Shown piece after piece: positions 8,389-16,803 of a stretch of 20,334 bases of DNA (its first letter is position 1; each line of letters begins with the position of its first letter). Under the pieces are notes generated by a model. That model was given only the letters and a program-made list of their open reading frames with translations. It did not search any database and was not told the origin of the DNA. The stretch covers positions 2,562-22,895 of the forward strand of contig DPVW01000028.1 in the NCBI GenBank assembly GCA_003529325.1, in the 5' to 3' direction. The stretch is from Candidatus Latescibacterota bacterium (lineage in GTDB: Bacteria; Latescibacterota; UBA2968; UBA8231). The translations under genes and the position numbers were made by a program.

Positions 8389-9134
8389 AGAGTCGACCAG
8401 CCCGTGGCGGCCTCCGCAGCCTGCCAGCCACGGTCTGGGGGTTGGGTTTTGTCAGCCTCTTCATGGACATCTCCTCCGAGATGATCCACAGTCTGTTGCC
8501 GGTATTTCTGGTAACGACCCTGCACGCCAGTGCCACGACCCTTGGCCTCATCGAAGGACTCGCTTTCAGTGGACCGCTGCTGGCGGTACTGATCATGACG
8601 GCTTCGGGTGGCGATATCCGTCTCGTGTTCTGGCTGGCCGTGCCGGCGGCGTTCCTCGCCGTGGCGATCCTCGGTGTCGTCGTGCACGAACCGGAGCGCG
8701 TCACAGCCGTCAGCAAAACCGCCCCTGCACTGGAACCTTGTGCGACAGTTGGGTCGACCCTTCTGGGGTGTCGTCATCGTCGGCCTCGTGTTCACCCTGG
8801 CGCGCAGTAGCAGCGAGGCCTCTCTGCTACTGCGCGGTACCACCGTCGGTCTCGAACTCCGCTGGATCCCGATGCTCATCGTCATCATGAATGTCGTCTA
8901 TGCCCTCACCTCGTATCCGGCAGGGCGACTGTCGGATCGCATCGGTCGTTATGGCCTGCTGGCACTGATCGTAGCCGACGTGTTGCTGGCATTGGCCGAT
9001 GGTCTTGTCTATCTGGGCGCAGGTGTCGCCTTGTGGGGACTGCACATGGGTTCGGTGCAGCCGCCGTATTCTGGACCGGTGCCGGTCTGGCAGCCACCGC
9101 CGCCGTGGGTTTTACCGCGTTGCGCCCACGATGA
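8385..9134 (+). pseudogene. MFS transporter remnant with internal deletions and frameshifts
   Basis: Three pieces of one MFS protein are visible. The first, in the frame of the ATG at 8385, begins MKSRPARGG, runs through LGFVSLFMDISSEMIHSLLP and TTLGLIEG, then jumps near 8550-8575 to SGPLLAVLIM and DIRLVFWLAV; in the family about 90-100 residues (several helices) lie between. Near 8700-8735 the frame shifts by one to WGVVIVGLVFTLAR, MNVVYALTSYPAGRLSDRIGR and GLHMGSVQ. Near 9057-9062 the frame returns, to AAVFWTGAGLAATAAVGF and a natural-looking C-terminus with TGA at 9132-9134; about 70 residues are missing here. The translated product would be non-functional. It was presumably the uptake or efflux carrier of the operon. 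The start overlaps the sulfatase stop as ATGA. Confidence 0.85.
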
Positions 9135-9373
9135 CCGAGCGTCATTTCCGCTTCTTCCAGTGGAATGATCTGCATGTGCGTGATCGCCACGTGGCTGGAC
9201 GTAGCGGAGGTTATCCTGGGTGCAACGAAAAGGTGGCATGGCTTGCCGTTGCCGCCCGTGGCGAAGTCGCCGGGATCGAAGCCCCGGACTTCATCATCTC
9301 CGCGGGTGACCTCATTTGTGGCGGGATCGACGATTCGTGCCAGCCTGGCGTGAGGATGTTTCTATCCCGGTGA
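9131..9373 (+). pseudogene. Truncated metallophosphoesterase (calcineurin-like)
   Basis: The ATG at 9131 overlaps the stop of the MFS remnant (ATGA), continuing the operon. The 80-aa reading frame begins MTERHFRFFQWNDLHVRD, with the first metal-binding motif in the DLHVRD segment, and reaches DFIISAGDLICGG, the second metallophosphoesterase motif (GD). The similarity then stops: the remaining GNHE, His and GH motifs are absent and the frame ends at 9371-9373. Full-length members usually exceed 250 aa. A short possible C-terminal piece (VDYDAWVRCPE) lies in another frame near 9390-9425. I read this as a gene that lost most of its middle. The product is probably inactive; the substrate is unknown. 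Confidence 0.7.
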
Positions 9374-9395
9374 GACCAGGGTGACATTGTGGATT

Positions 9396-9631
9396 ACGAC
9401 GCCTGGGTTCGGTGCCCGGAGCGAGAGACCCGCTCCTGCTCAACCAATTCCGCCGCCCTGATTCCCAGGAGGCGACCTGCGACGCAACCGATCGAGCCAG
9501 TCGACCCGGGACAACTCACGTTCTACTGAGCGAAGAACGAAATCACTCAGACTGCATCCTTCGGCCGCCGCCCGCTGACGAATGCGATCATGCAGCGTCT
9601 CAGATACATTCTTGACCTGGAGACTGCTCAT
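9396..9631 (-). pseudogene. Ribbon-helix-helix antitoxin (FitA/VapB-like), frameshifted, toxin missing
   Basis: From the ATG at 9631, with a GAGGGA ribosome site 10 nt upstream, the frame reads MSSLQVKNVSETLHDRIRQR and AAAEGCSLSDFVLRSVEREL. This is the typical DNA-binding ribbon-helix-helix start of antitoxins that pair with PIN-domain ribonucleases. After RLRRRSP (about 9475) the frame runs to a stop at 9440, but the usual antitoxin tail continues in another frame as LGIRAAELVEQERVSRSGHR to TAA at 9396-9398. So a small frameshift splits the gene near 9465-9475. No PIN-domain toxin follows downstream, where the metallophosphoesterase remnant lies instead. The truncated 63-aa product could still bind DNA. 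Confidence 0.72.
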
Positions 9632-9716
9632 ATCATGCTGTTCCCTCGGATTGTGTAGCCCTGTAGAAGGAAGATAGCATGCCAGGCGCACTGCAACATT
9701 GACACTTGCCTTCCAC

Positions 9717-9745
9717 TTGACTTCGATATTCGCTTCTCTTCAATT
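9717..9745 (+). promoter_or_regulatory. Possible sigma70-type promoter for frdABCD
   Basis: A TTGACT box at 9717-9722 is followed after 17 nt by TCAATT (9740-9745), a poor -10 match. A second good -35-like box, TTGACA, lies at 9699-9704 without a good -10 at standard spacing. The position just before the inverted repeat and about 80 nt before frdA fits a promoter, but the evidence is weak. Confidence 0.25.
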
Positions 9746-9746
9746 A

Positions 9747-9776
9747 GGGGTTCAGTCCGATGTTGGACTGAACCCC
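9747..9776. repeat. Perfect inverted repeat (12-bp arms, 6-nt loop) upstream of frdA
   Basis: Arms GGGGTTCAGTCC (9747-9758) and GGACTGAACCCC (9765-9776) are exact reverse complements separated by GATGTT. No run of T follows on either strand, so a classical intrinsic terminator is unlikely. It lies 50 nt before frdA, in otherwise AT-richer DNA. It could be an operator for a dimeric regulator or a stem in the frd 5' leader. Confidence 0.8.
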
Positions 9777-9826
9777 ATTACTCATAGCAATCATGTGAAG
9801 CACCTAGCTGAAGGCCGGCTCTGTTC

Positions 9827-11569
9827 ATGGCTCAAGAAGAAACATCTGAGTACGACGTCCTCATCGTCGGTGGTGGCGGCGCGGGTCTGCGGGCGGCGAT
9901 CGCGGCGTATGAATCCGACCCCACATTGAAGATTGCCGTGGTGTCGAAGGTGTACCCCATGCGGAGCCATACGGTCTCCGCCGAGGGTGGCGCCGCAGCG
10001 GTCATCAAGCCCGACGACAGTCTGGAGGACCACTGCTATGACACGGTCTCCGGTGCGGACTGGATGTGTGATCAGGACGCCGTCGAGTCCTTCGTCAACG
10101 AAGCCCCCAATGAACTGCTGCAGATGGAGCACTGGGGTTGTCCGTGGAGTCGTGAAGAGGATGGCTCGGTGGCGGTGCGCCCCTTTGGTGGTATGAAGAT
10201 CAAACGCACGTGGTATGCCTCGGACAAAACCGGCTTCCACATGCTGCATACGCTGTTTCAGACGAGCCTCAAATACGATCCCATCAAACGTTACGACGAG
10301 TGGTTTGTGACCAAACTTCTCGTCGAGGATGGTCGCTGTCAGGGTGTGGTCGCCATCGAACTCGCCACGGGGCGGGTCGAGTCGATCCTGGCCAGGTCCG
10401 TCATCGTCAGTACCGGTGGTTGTGGCAAGATCTTCCCATTCACGACCAATGCCAATATCAAAAATGGCGACGGCATGTCCCTCGCCTATCGGGCGGGTGT
10501 CCCCCTCAAGGACATGGAGTTCGTCCAGTATCATCCCACTGGTCTGCCCTTCACGGGAATCCTCATTACGGAGGCTTCCAGAGCCGAGGGTGGCCACCTG
10601 CTGAACAAGGATGGTTATCGATATCTGCAGGATTACGACCTCGGCAAACCGGAGCCTGAGCCGGTGCTGCGGTCGATGGAACTGGGTCCGCGAGATCGTC
10701 TATCCCAGGCGTTCGTCAAGGAGCAGGAGAAGGGCGGCACCATGGTGGGCGAATACGGCCACTACGTGCATCTCGACATCCGCCACCTGGGTAAAAAGAA
10801 GATCGAGGCCCGCATCCCCTTTGTCCGCGAACTCTGTCTGAAATACGAGAATATCGATCCCGTGAAGGAGATGATACCCGTGCGGCCCGTCGTGCACTAC
10901 ATGATGGGTGGCATCAGCACCGACATCGATGCGGCAACCCCACTCCCCGGTCTGTACTCCGCGGGAGAGGCCGCTTGCGTCAGCATCAACGGTGCCAACC
11001 GTCTCGGTTCCAACTCCCTCACCGAGATCCTTGTCTTTGGCGCTCGTGCCGGGAAAAATGCCGCCACCTTCGCGCGCGAGCAGGGCAAGACCTCGTCAGG
11101 CGTGCACGCACAGATAAGGGACGAGCAACAACGCCTCGGTCAGTTGTTGAACGGTGGTGGCACCGAATCGATCGCCGGTCTACGCAAAGAGATGCAGGAT
11201 ACCATGGAGGAGGGGGCGGGGATCTACCGCACCCATTCATCTCTGGCCAAGTCAAGCGAGAAGATCCAACAATTACAGGAGCGCATCGGCAATGTCGCTG
11301 TCGGTGACTCGAGTCTCACCTTCAACACCGAACTGCCGGCTGCCATCGAGCTCACCTACATGCTCGACGGGGCGGAGGCAATCATACAATCGGCTCTCAA
11401 CCGCAAGGAATCTCGCGGTTCACATCAGAGATCCGACCACCCGGACAGGGACGACGAAAATTTCCTCAGTCACAGTCTGGCGTACCGAGAGCAGGGCGGG
11501 CCCCCGCGTATCGAATATCTGCCCGTAACCATCACGAAGTGGCCACCTGGCGAACGCGTTTACGGGTAG
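9827..11569 (+). CDS. frdA: Fumarate reductase flavoprotein subunit
   Basis: Catalytic subunit that interconverts fumarate and succinate at the cytoplasmic face of the membrane. The 580-aa protein has the FAD dinucleotide motif [17 protein letters not shown] near residues 7-23 and the covalent-FAD histidine in [10 protein letters not shown] (His48). Substrate and active-site segments are [27 protein letters not shown], and [16 protein letters not shown] (conserved His); [17 protein letters not shown] is also present. Blocks such as [13 protein letters not shown] and [17 protein letters not shown] are closest, from memory, to E. coli FrdA rather than to SdhA. Length is near the 602 aa of E. 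coli FrdA. The ribosome site is weak (GAAGG, 12 nt upstream). It is followed after 26 nt by frdB, and the set frdABCD is complete. Confidence 0.93.
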   Translation: MAQEETSEYDVLIVGGGGAGLRAAIAAYESDPTLKIAVVSKVYPMRSHTVSAEGGAAAVIKPDDSLEDHCYDTVSGADWMCDQDAVESFVNEAPNELLQMEHWGCPWSREEDGSVAVRPFGGMKIKRTWYASDKTGFHMLHTLFQTSLKYDPIKRYDEWFVTKLLVEDGRCQGVVAIELATGRVESILARSVIVSTGGCGKIFPFTTNANIKNGDGMSLAYRAGVPLKDMEFVQYHPTGLPFTGILITEASRAEGGHLLNKDGYRYLQDYDLGKPEPEPVLRSMELGPRDRLSQAFVKEQEKGGTMVGEYGHYVHLDIRHLGKKKIEARIPFVRELCLKYENIDPVKEMIPVRPVVHYMMGGISTDIDAATPLPGLYSAGEAACVSINGANRLGSNSLTEILVFGARAGKNAATFAREQGKTSSGVHAQIRDEQQRLGQLLNGGGTESIAGLRKEMQDTMEEGAGIYRTHSSLAKSSEKIQQLQERIGNVAVGDSSLTFNTELPAAIELTYMLDGAEAIIQSALNRKESRGSHQRSDHPDRDDENFLSHSLAYREQGGPPRIEYLPVTITKWPPGERVYG

Positions 11570-11595
11570 AACAAGGGTTAGCAGCAGGAGAGTCA

Positions 11596-12333
11596 ATGCC
11601 GAATATCACCCTCGAAGTACAGCGGTATCTGCCTGAATACGGCGAGGAGCCCATGTTTCAGGAGTACGAGGTCCCCCTCCGGGGGGACTGGGTGGTGCTG
11701 GATGCCCTCAACCACATCAAGGATCATATCGACGGCACTCTGTCCTACCGATGGTCCTGTCGCATGGGGGTCTGTGGCAGCTGTGGCATGATGATCAATG
11801 GCACGCCGGTACTTTCCTGCGCCGCCTTCCTCACCAGTTACGCCCCGGGACCGATCCGAATTGAGCCGATGGCCCACTTCCCGGTGGTGCGCGATCTGGT
11901 GGTTGACGTCACCGACTTCGTCGACAAACTCAAAGCTGTGAAACCGTGGGTGATTCGCGAAACGGAGAAACCCCTCGCCGAAGGAGAATTCCGCCAGACA
12001 CCGGAGGAACTGGACGACTTCAAGCAGTTCAGCATGTGTATCAACTGCATGCTCTGTTATTCGGCCTGTCCGGTATATGGATTGGAAAAGGAGTTCACGG
12101 GTCCCGCCGCCCTCGCCCTGGCACAGCGCTACAACAAGGACAATCGCGACGAGGGCAACGACGAACGCATGCAGCACCTGTCGAATGACGAGGGCATCTG
12201 GGCCTGCACGATGGTCGGTGAATGCTCCGAAGTCTGTCCGAAGCACGTGGATCCCGCCGGAGCGATCCAGCAATACAAGCTGGCAGGCGCTGCCGATTGG
12301 TGGAAGTCGCTGATCACACGGAAGGGTACGTGA
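11596..12333 (+). CDS. frdB: Fumarate reductase iron-sulfur subunit
   Basis: Carries electrons between the quinol site and FrdA. The 245-aa protein has all cluster ligands: [2Fe-2S] in [13 protein letters not shown] and PVLSC (Cys55, 60, 63, 75), [4Fe-4S] in [15 protein letters not shown] (Cys148, 151, 154 with Cys158 next), and the [3Fe-4S]-type group in [17 protein letters not shown] (Cys204, 210, 214). The [17 protein letters not shown] ending matches FrdB more than SdhB. I chose the ATG at 11596 because a CAGGAG ribosome site lies 5-6 nt upstream and the product then starts like known FrdB; an in-frame ATG at 11539 would overlap frdA. Its TGA shares one base with the ATG of frdC, so translation is coupled. 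Confidence 0.94.
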   Translation: MPNITLEVQRYLPEYGEEPMFQEYEVPLRGDWVVLDALNHIKDHIDGTLSYRWSCRMGVCGSCGMMINGTPVLSCAAFLTSYAPGPIRIEPMAHFPVVRDLVVDVTDFVDKLKAVKPWVIRETEKPLAEGEFRQTPEELDDFKQFSMCINCMLCYSACPVYGLEKEFTGPAALALAQRYNKDNRDEGNDERMQHLSNDEGIWACTMVGECSEVCPKHVDPAGAIQQYKLAGAADWWKSLITRKGT

Positions 12334-12737
12334 TGTCTTATACGCTGCATCATCCGAAGTGGCATCGGGACAGCAAACCGATCTTCTGGTGGATTCTGCG
12401 CTGGGCGTATATCCGGTTCATCTTCCGCGAGCTGACGAGTGTCGCCATCGCCTATTTCGCCGTTCTGCTGGTTCTCATCTATCGCGCCGTGCAGTCGGGG
12501 CCAGAAGCCTACGCGGCTCTTATGGGCAGTTTGGCACATCCGGTGATGATCACCATCAGCCTCTTCGCCCTCGGCGCCGTGCTCTACCACAGCATCACCT
12601 GGTTCAATCTGTCGCCGAAGGCGATGGTGGTTCGGCTGGGGCGATTCCGGGTGCCGGATCTGATGATCGCCGGTGGCAACTATGCCGCCTGGTTCGTTAT
12701 CTCAGGCATCATCGCCTGGGCCTATGTCACAGGATGA
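12333..12737 (+). CDS. frdC: Fumarate reductase membrane anchor subunit C
   Basis: A 134-aa membrane anchor with three hydrophobic helices (about residues 34-52, 65-88 and 110-132). It resembles E. coli FrdC (131 aa) in key places: FRELTSV places Glu33 at the position of the glutamate (E29 in E. coli) linked to menaquinol oxidation, and LYHSITWFNLSPKAM matches the LLHTKTWFELAPKAA block that carries the histidine near the quinone site. It anchors FrdAB and helps form the quinol site. The ATG overlaps the frdB stop by one base. There is no separate cytochrome b subunit, so the enzyme is of the two-anchor, heme-free type, by analogy with E. coli. Confidence 0.9.
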   Translation: MSYTLHHPKWHRDSKPIFWWILRWAYIRFIFRELTSVAIAYFAVLLVLIYRAVQSGPEAYAALMGSLAHPVMITISLFALGAVLYHSITWFNLSPKAMVVRLGRFRVPDLMIAGGNYAAWFVISGIIAWAYVTG

Positions 12738-12744
12738 GGACCAC

Positions 12745-13101
12745 GTGAGCACATCCATAAAAAGCAACGATCCCTTCTGGTGGACTCTATTTGGCGCGGG
12801 CGGCGCACTGTCGGCCATGCTCGTTCCCATGCTGCTCTTCCTCACGGGTGTGGCGACACCACTGGGTTGGGTCGAGGGACCGAGTTTCGACTCCGTCGCA
12901 ACCGTCCTGCTGCATCCCATCACGCGGCTCGTCGCCTTCGCCCTGATCAGTCTTTCATTGTTCCACTGGGCGCATCGATTCCGCTTCACCCTGTATGACG
13001 GTCTACAACTCAAGCACCTCTACCAGGTTATCGCCGTCATCTGCTACGGTAGCGCGATTTTTGGGAGTCTCATTGCGGCGTACGTGCTGTGGCCGATGTA
13101 G
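12745..13101 (+). CDS. frdD: Fumarate reductase membrane anchor subunit D
   Basis: A 118-aa membrane anchor with three hydrophobic helices. The N-terminal segment DPFWWTLFGAGGALSAMLVP aligns by eye with the [20 protein letters not shown] region of E. coli FrdD (119 aa), and LSLFHWAHRFRFTLYDGLQL matches its second-helix His-rich segment. I favour the GTG at 12745 because an AGGATGAGGA ribosome site lies 5 nt upstream and the length then fits; an ATG at 12724 would overlap frdC by 14 nt and add seven residues. Its stop lies 7 bp from the end of the converging epimerase gene, so no terminator fits between them. Confidence 0.87.
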   Translation: MSTSIKSNDPFWWTLFGAGGALSAMLVPMLLFLTGVATPLGWVEGPSFDSVATVLLHPITRLVAFALISLSLFHWAHRFRFTLYDGLQLKHLYQVIAVICYGSAIFGSLIAAYVLWPM

Positions 13102-13108
13102 CGGCCCG

Positions 13109-13942
13109 TCAGGGCAGATGCTGGCGCACGAAATCTCGTGATGCGGGCACACGCTCTTCCTCGAGGCTGTGCAGAATTACCGAGCCGTTGAAACCGACAC
13201 GATCCAGGCACGCCAGGTAGTACTCATAGTCGAGCACTCCTGTGCCCGCTGCCTGATGCCCGGCGTCACCATCCTTCTCCAGATCCTTGGCGTGTGCCAT
13301 CCGGATGTCGTCGCCAAGCAATTGAAAAGCTTCGTCGAGCACCTGTCTCATGCGGGCAAGTTGCCCCGCCTGGAACAGGTTGGCCCCGTCGATGACGACC
13401 TGCAAATGCGGTGATGCCACTTCGTCGAGCAACCGCCGCGCCTTCGACGCGGTGTTGACGACATTGTTCACCTCCGGCTCGAAGACCAGCGTCACGTCAG
13501 CCTCTGCAGCGATCTGGGTCGCCGCCGCCATGGCGCGCACCGCATCCGACCAGGCCTCCGGACTGTCGTTGTCAGGATGGGCGCGCCACAGGTAGTCGGC
13601 GTCCCGTGTGCCTGTGCACATCGTGATCAGCTCAGTACCCAGCGACCCGCATGCATGAGCCAGTACGCGCAAACGCGCCAGCCCTGCCGGCCCCTCTGTG
13701 GGGTGGAGGACATTCCAGGTTCCTGAGACGGCTGCCAGTTCGATGCCGCGCTCCGCCAGTGCTGACCGGACCTGCGTGCAAAGAGCCTCGGGGAGGTCTG
13801 CTGGCATCGACTCTCCACCGAGTGTTTCCAGATTCAGTTGGATCGAGGCGAGTTCGTTGGCGACGACGGCGTCGAGATTGGCCTCGATCGTGTGTCGCTC
13901 GAATACCTTGTTGAAGATTCCCAGCTTCATTGAATTTGCCAT
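13109..13942 (-). CDS. Sugar phosphate isomerase/epimerase-like TIM barrel (xylose isomerase-like)
   Basis: A 277-aa protein of the AP-endonuclease-2/xylose isomerase-like TIM-barrel family. Metal-ligand-type positions are visible at the strand ends: VFEPEVNN (Glu), VVIDGANLFQ (Asp), MAHAKDL (His) and ILHSLEEE (Glu). Members isomerise or epimerise keto-sugars or act as hydroxypyruvate, inosose or tagatose enzymes; the substrate cannot be assigned here. I chose the ATG at 13942 because a GAGGAGG ribosome site lies 12 nt upstream; the next in-frame ATG (13930) is also possible. No signal peptide. It converges on frdD and is divergent from the outer-membrane gene. The gene looks intact and may serve the same carbohydrate metabolism as the left-hand operon (inference). 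Confidence 0.85.
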   Translation of the reverse strand: MANSMKLGIFNKVFERHTIEANLDAVVANELASIQLNLETLGGESMPADLPEALCTQVRSALAERGIELAAVSGTWNVLHPTEGPAGLARLRVLAHACGSLGTELITMCTGTRDADYLWRAHPDNDSPEAWSDAVRAMAAATQIAAEADVTLVFEPEVNNVVNTASKARRLLDEVASPHLQVVIDGANLFQAGQLARMRQVLDEAFQLLGDDIRMAHAKDLEKDGDAGHQAAGTGVLDYEYYLACLDRVGFNGSVILHSLEEERVPASRDFVRQHLP

Positions 13943-14084
13943 GGTCGAATCGAGCCTCCTCGACAAAGATCACCTGCGCCACATCCTCGGCGTCATCCGG
14001 GTCCCGGACACGGGAGACTGCTGTTCTTCTGTCATCTTTCCATGCCTGTTCTGTCCCGTAGTCGCCGTCGGAAGTTGGCACTAT

Positions 14085-14101
14085 TTTGGCGCGCCGCCAA
14101 A
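14085..14101. repeat. Short inverted repeat between divergent genes
   Basis: Arms TTTGGCG (14085-14091) and CGCCAAA (14095-14101) flank a 3-nt spacer. It lies between the divergently read epimerase gene (start 13942) and the beta-barrel gene (start 14145), 43 nt before the latter. A regulator site is possible; no T-run supports a terminator. The rest of the 202-nt gap shows nothing else I can support. Confidence 0.4.
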
Positions 14102-14144
14102 TCTCATTCCTGCATAGGCCATCCTGAGTCGTTAGTATTGCCGC

Positions 14145-14969
14145 ATGAGGACTTTCCTGGCACTGATATTGTTGGCTCTCATCGGTTATCCGGGCCGCGT
14201 CGAAGCAGGCGCCTGGGCCCAGCCGCAAGGAGAGCGCTACCTCAAATTTTCCATCATTTCCTACGATGCCGACAAACACTTCGACGGCGATGGCGATAAA
14301 CAAGCCCTCGGAACGATGGATGACTCCTTCCATGCCGAACAGGGGTTTCTCTACGCCGAATACGGTGCGCTGAATCGATTGACCGTCATCGGTCAGACGA
14401 GTTGGGGTACGTTGGAGTCCGACAGCAGTCTGCTGCAGCGGACGACGAGTGGTTTGGGTGACATCGAGTTGGGGGCCAAGTATCAGTTGACGGATGGTCC
14501 CATCGTGCTGGCGCCATTCATTGGCCTGAAATTGCCCTTCGCCTACGACAGCGATGACGATCCCGCGCTGGGCACGGGGGATGCCGATCTGGAATTCAGG
14601 CTCCTGGCGTCGAGATCACTATACCCCGTGCCGGCTTACATCGGCGCCGAGTTCGGTTATCGTCTTCGCGGCGGCCAATTCTCCAATCAACTACCCTATG
14701 CCGTGGAAGTCGGCGCCAGCCCACACGCCCGGCTCTTCGCCAAACTCTACCTGTCGGGTATCAACACCTTGCTCAGCGATGGTAGCTTTTCCGAGGCGAT
14801 GGACTCCATGTCGACGCAGGTCTCCGAAGGAAACTTCACCAAGTGGGGATTTGCTGTCGCCGGGAACGTGACGGGACCTCTATGGGTTGATCTGTTGTAC
14901 GAGTCGATCTTCACCGGGAAGAATACCGGCGCCGGCAACTCCGTGGGCATCGGGCTCTCTTGGCACTAG
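14145..14969 (+). CDS. Probable outer-membrane beta-barrel protein with signal peptide
   Basis: A 274-aa protein that begins with a Sec signal peptide (Arg2, hydrophobic LALILLALIG, likely cleavage after VEA at residue 21). The mature part has alternating short amphipathic strands separated by polar turns: LNRLTVIGQTSWGTL, GLGDIELGAKYQL, IVLAPFIGLKLPF, DADLEFRLLASRSL, PAYIGAEFGYRL and KWGFAVAGNVTGPLWVDLLY. The pattern resembles the MetA-pathway phenol-degradation/transporter-like outer-membrane family (PF13557-like), though this is judged by eye. The C-terminus ends in GIGLSWH. It implies a diderm envelope. No strong ribosome site precedes the ATG. Its TAG overlaps the TAG of the converging heparinase-like pseudogene within the palindrome CTAG at 14966-14969. 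Confidence 0.78.
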   Translation: MRTFLALILLALIGYPGRVEAGAWAQPQGERYLKFSIISYDADKHFDGDGDKQALGTMDDSFHAEQGFLYAEYGALNRLTVIGQTSWGTLESDSSLLQRTTSGLGDIELGAKYQLTDGPIVLAPFIGLKLPFAYDSDDDPALGTGDADLEFRLLASRSLYPVPAYIGAEFGYRLRGGQFSNQLPYAVEVGASPHARLFAKLYLSGINTLLSDGSFSEAMDSMSTQVSEGNFTKWGFAVAGNVTGPLWVDLLYESIFTGKNTGAGNSVGIGLSWH

Positions 14970-16715
14970 CGCCACTCCACCGCCACATTCGCCCCAAGTA
15001 TCTCACACCCATCAGGACCCACCCGGCAACGGGCGACGCCGAGGATTTCGAAGGCTTCCCCCACGTCGACGTCGTAACGCAACCCCCCGTCGTATTGCTG
15101 GTCATCGACGAAGCCGCGCACCAGCGTCGTATCCCCCAGATCCAGCCGTTGCAGTCCTGACGCAACCGCCGTAACCCCTTCGATCCAATAGCAGGTATCA
15201 CGCGGCGAAGCACCGAGCACGCGTAGTTCAGCTCCCTGCAAGCACCCATCCGTCGGCAAATCCGCCTCGACATCCAGCCAGGTCGGGCCGGCCTCCTGTC
15301 GGGCAAAGTCGCAGATCACGCCTTCGTATTTTGCCCGCGCCAGGCACAACTCCCCTTGCGGCAGACGCACGCTGGTGCCACCGACGACGAGGATCTGGGT
15401 CGAACCATCCGTCTCGACGCCGATCCAGACGAAGCGTGCCGCTACGGCAATGCCGTCGCCGAGTTCGACATGCTCCGTGTGATCATCCGTGCTGAGCACC
15501 GTATCGACCCGTCCCATCGCCGTGTGCACACGCACCGCCGCCGCACTGTTCGACGTCAACTGCAGCCGTTGCACCGACGCCAATTCGCAGCGGTCGCCAC
15601 TGAATGGCTCGACGACGCCGACGAACAGGCTGCGCAGATCCTGCCCTTGATTGCGCTGTAGCAGATAGCGGAACTGCGTCGGATTGCCCGGTTTGTTATT
15701 CGGCGGTTCACCGAAGGCAAGACTCACGTCAGCCGCCGGGGACAGACCGTGATAACGAAGATGCTCGGCGTCGTCACCGGTGCGTGCGCCCCAGGTGTCG
15801 GCGAGCTCCCAGTCCACCCACCAACCCGGCGAGGGGTTGCTCTGTTGCTCGACGTTGCGCAGATAACTGAAGCCACTACCACGGTAACCGCCATCCGGTT
15901 TTCCATCGTAGTGCGCCCCAAAGGGAATGTCGCTGCCAGCGTAAGTGCCCTCGCCTTGCGACTGCAGGTCCAGTCCGTGGGTTGTCACTTTGCCACCGGC
16001 GACGCGGAACACATCCACCATGTAGGACTCGGTGTCATCGATGTCGATGATGGCCAGAGTGCGTCGATAGTCGCTGGTCTCGGAATAGACTTCGTCACAA
16101 CCGACCTCGATGACGCCGATGCCATCGCTGCACCGAGGAAGTCGACGAGATCGTCATCGCCATCGACGTTATCCAGCAGCACATCGGCGACACGTGACAA
16201 GCCTTCGGCAAGAGCGGTCTCCCAGATGCAGCCCTGTAGTCGGCCCTCGCCGGAACCACCATGCGAGTTGTACAACTCCATATCCGAATACGGCCGCAGG
16301 TCCATGGCGGGATAGACGTCGGCGATGCGATCGAGCAGTACCAGTCCTTTGTGGGCGTACTGCCGATCACCGGTATACAGATACGCCTGTGACAGGCGCT
16401 GAAATCGTTCTTCGGCCAGACTTCGTCACAGGACGGGCACTGAATCTTGAATGGTTTGTCGATGTCGAGAATCCACGGATAGTTGCCGTGTTCCTCGTAG
16501 ACCTTGCGACCGCAGGAGGGACAACCCAGTTTGGGATTTACATGGATCCCCCGCGGAATCTGTTGCCCCGTCACCAGGCGCCACAACGCATCGTCACTGC
16601 GCTCGACGAAGGGCTGGGCGGCGGCGACGGCTCTGTCGGCGATTTCGCCTGCCCATGGGTAGCGCCGGACATTGACCCGCGCTTGTTCGACTTCTTCTGT
16701 ACTGAGTAGGTTCAC
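14966..16715 (-). pseudogene. Second heparinase II/III-like gene, catalytic core deleted
   Basis: Three pieces in different frames form one broken gene. Piece A starts at a GTG at 16715 behind a GGGGGAGG ribosome site and includes LGCPSCGRKVYEEHGNYPW and CPSCDEVWPKNDF, the same Cys4 motif as in the intact paralogue at 3792. At about 16405 it jumps to piece B, QRLSQAYLYTGDRQYAHKGL through MDLRPYSDMELYNSHGGSG to LLDNVDGDDDLVDFLGA. Near 16105-16140 the frame changes again to piece C, IGVIEVGCDEVYSETSDYRR, which stays open as the beta-rich C-terminal domain to the stop at 14966. The central part with the HxH catalytic segment is gone, as is the stretch after PKNDF. Two deletions plus frame changes make it non-functional, though the C-terminal 380 or so residues remain an open frame. 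Confidence 0.82.
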
Positions 16716-16741
16716 GCCTCCCCCTCACTCCCTTGAAATCA

Positions 16742-16768
16742 CCTGCGGGTCTATATTGCGCCCGCAGG
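16742..16768. repeat. Inverted repeat with AT-rich spacer upstream of the P-loop gene
   Basis: Arms CCTGCGGG (16742-16749) and CCCGCAGG (16761-16768) are exact reverse complements around an 11-nt spacer containing TATATT. It sits between the start of the heparinase-like pseudogene (16715, minus) and the P-loop gene (16804, plus). An operator overlapping a promoter is possible. A TTGAAA at 16733 is only 13 nt from TATATT, too close for a standard promoter. Confidence 0.5.
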
Positions 16769-16803
16769 AGCCTAAAATCGATCAACCGAAGCGGGAGGAC
16801 AAT

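Noticed and set aside
9747..9776. Intrinsic terminator
   Set aside because: The stem is strong, but no run of T follows it on either strand.
9791..10597. 268-aa minus-strand frame opposite frdA
   Set aside because: Antisense of the conserved FrdA sequence, with no domain of its own.
11593..12273. 226-aa minus-strand frame opposite frdB
   Set aside because: Mirrors the FrdB frame; no independent evidence for coding.
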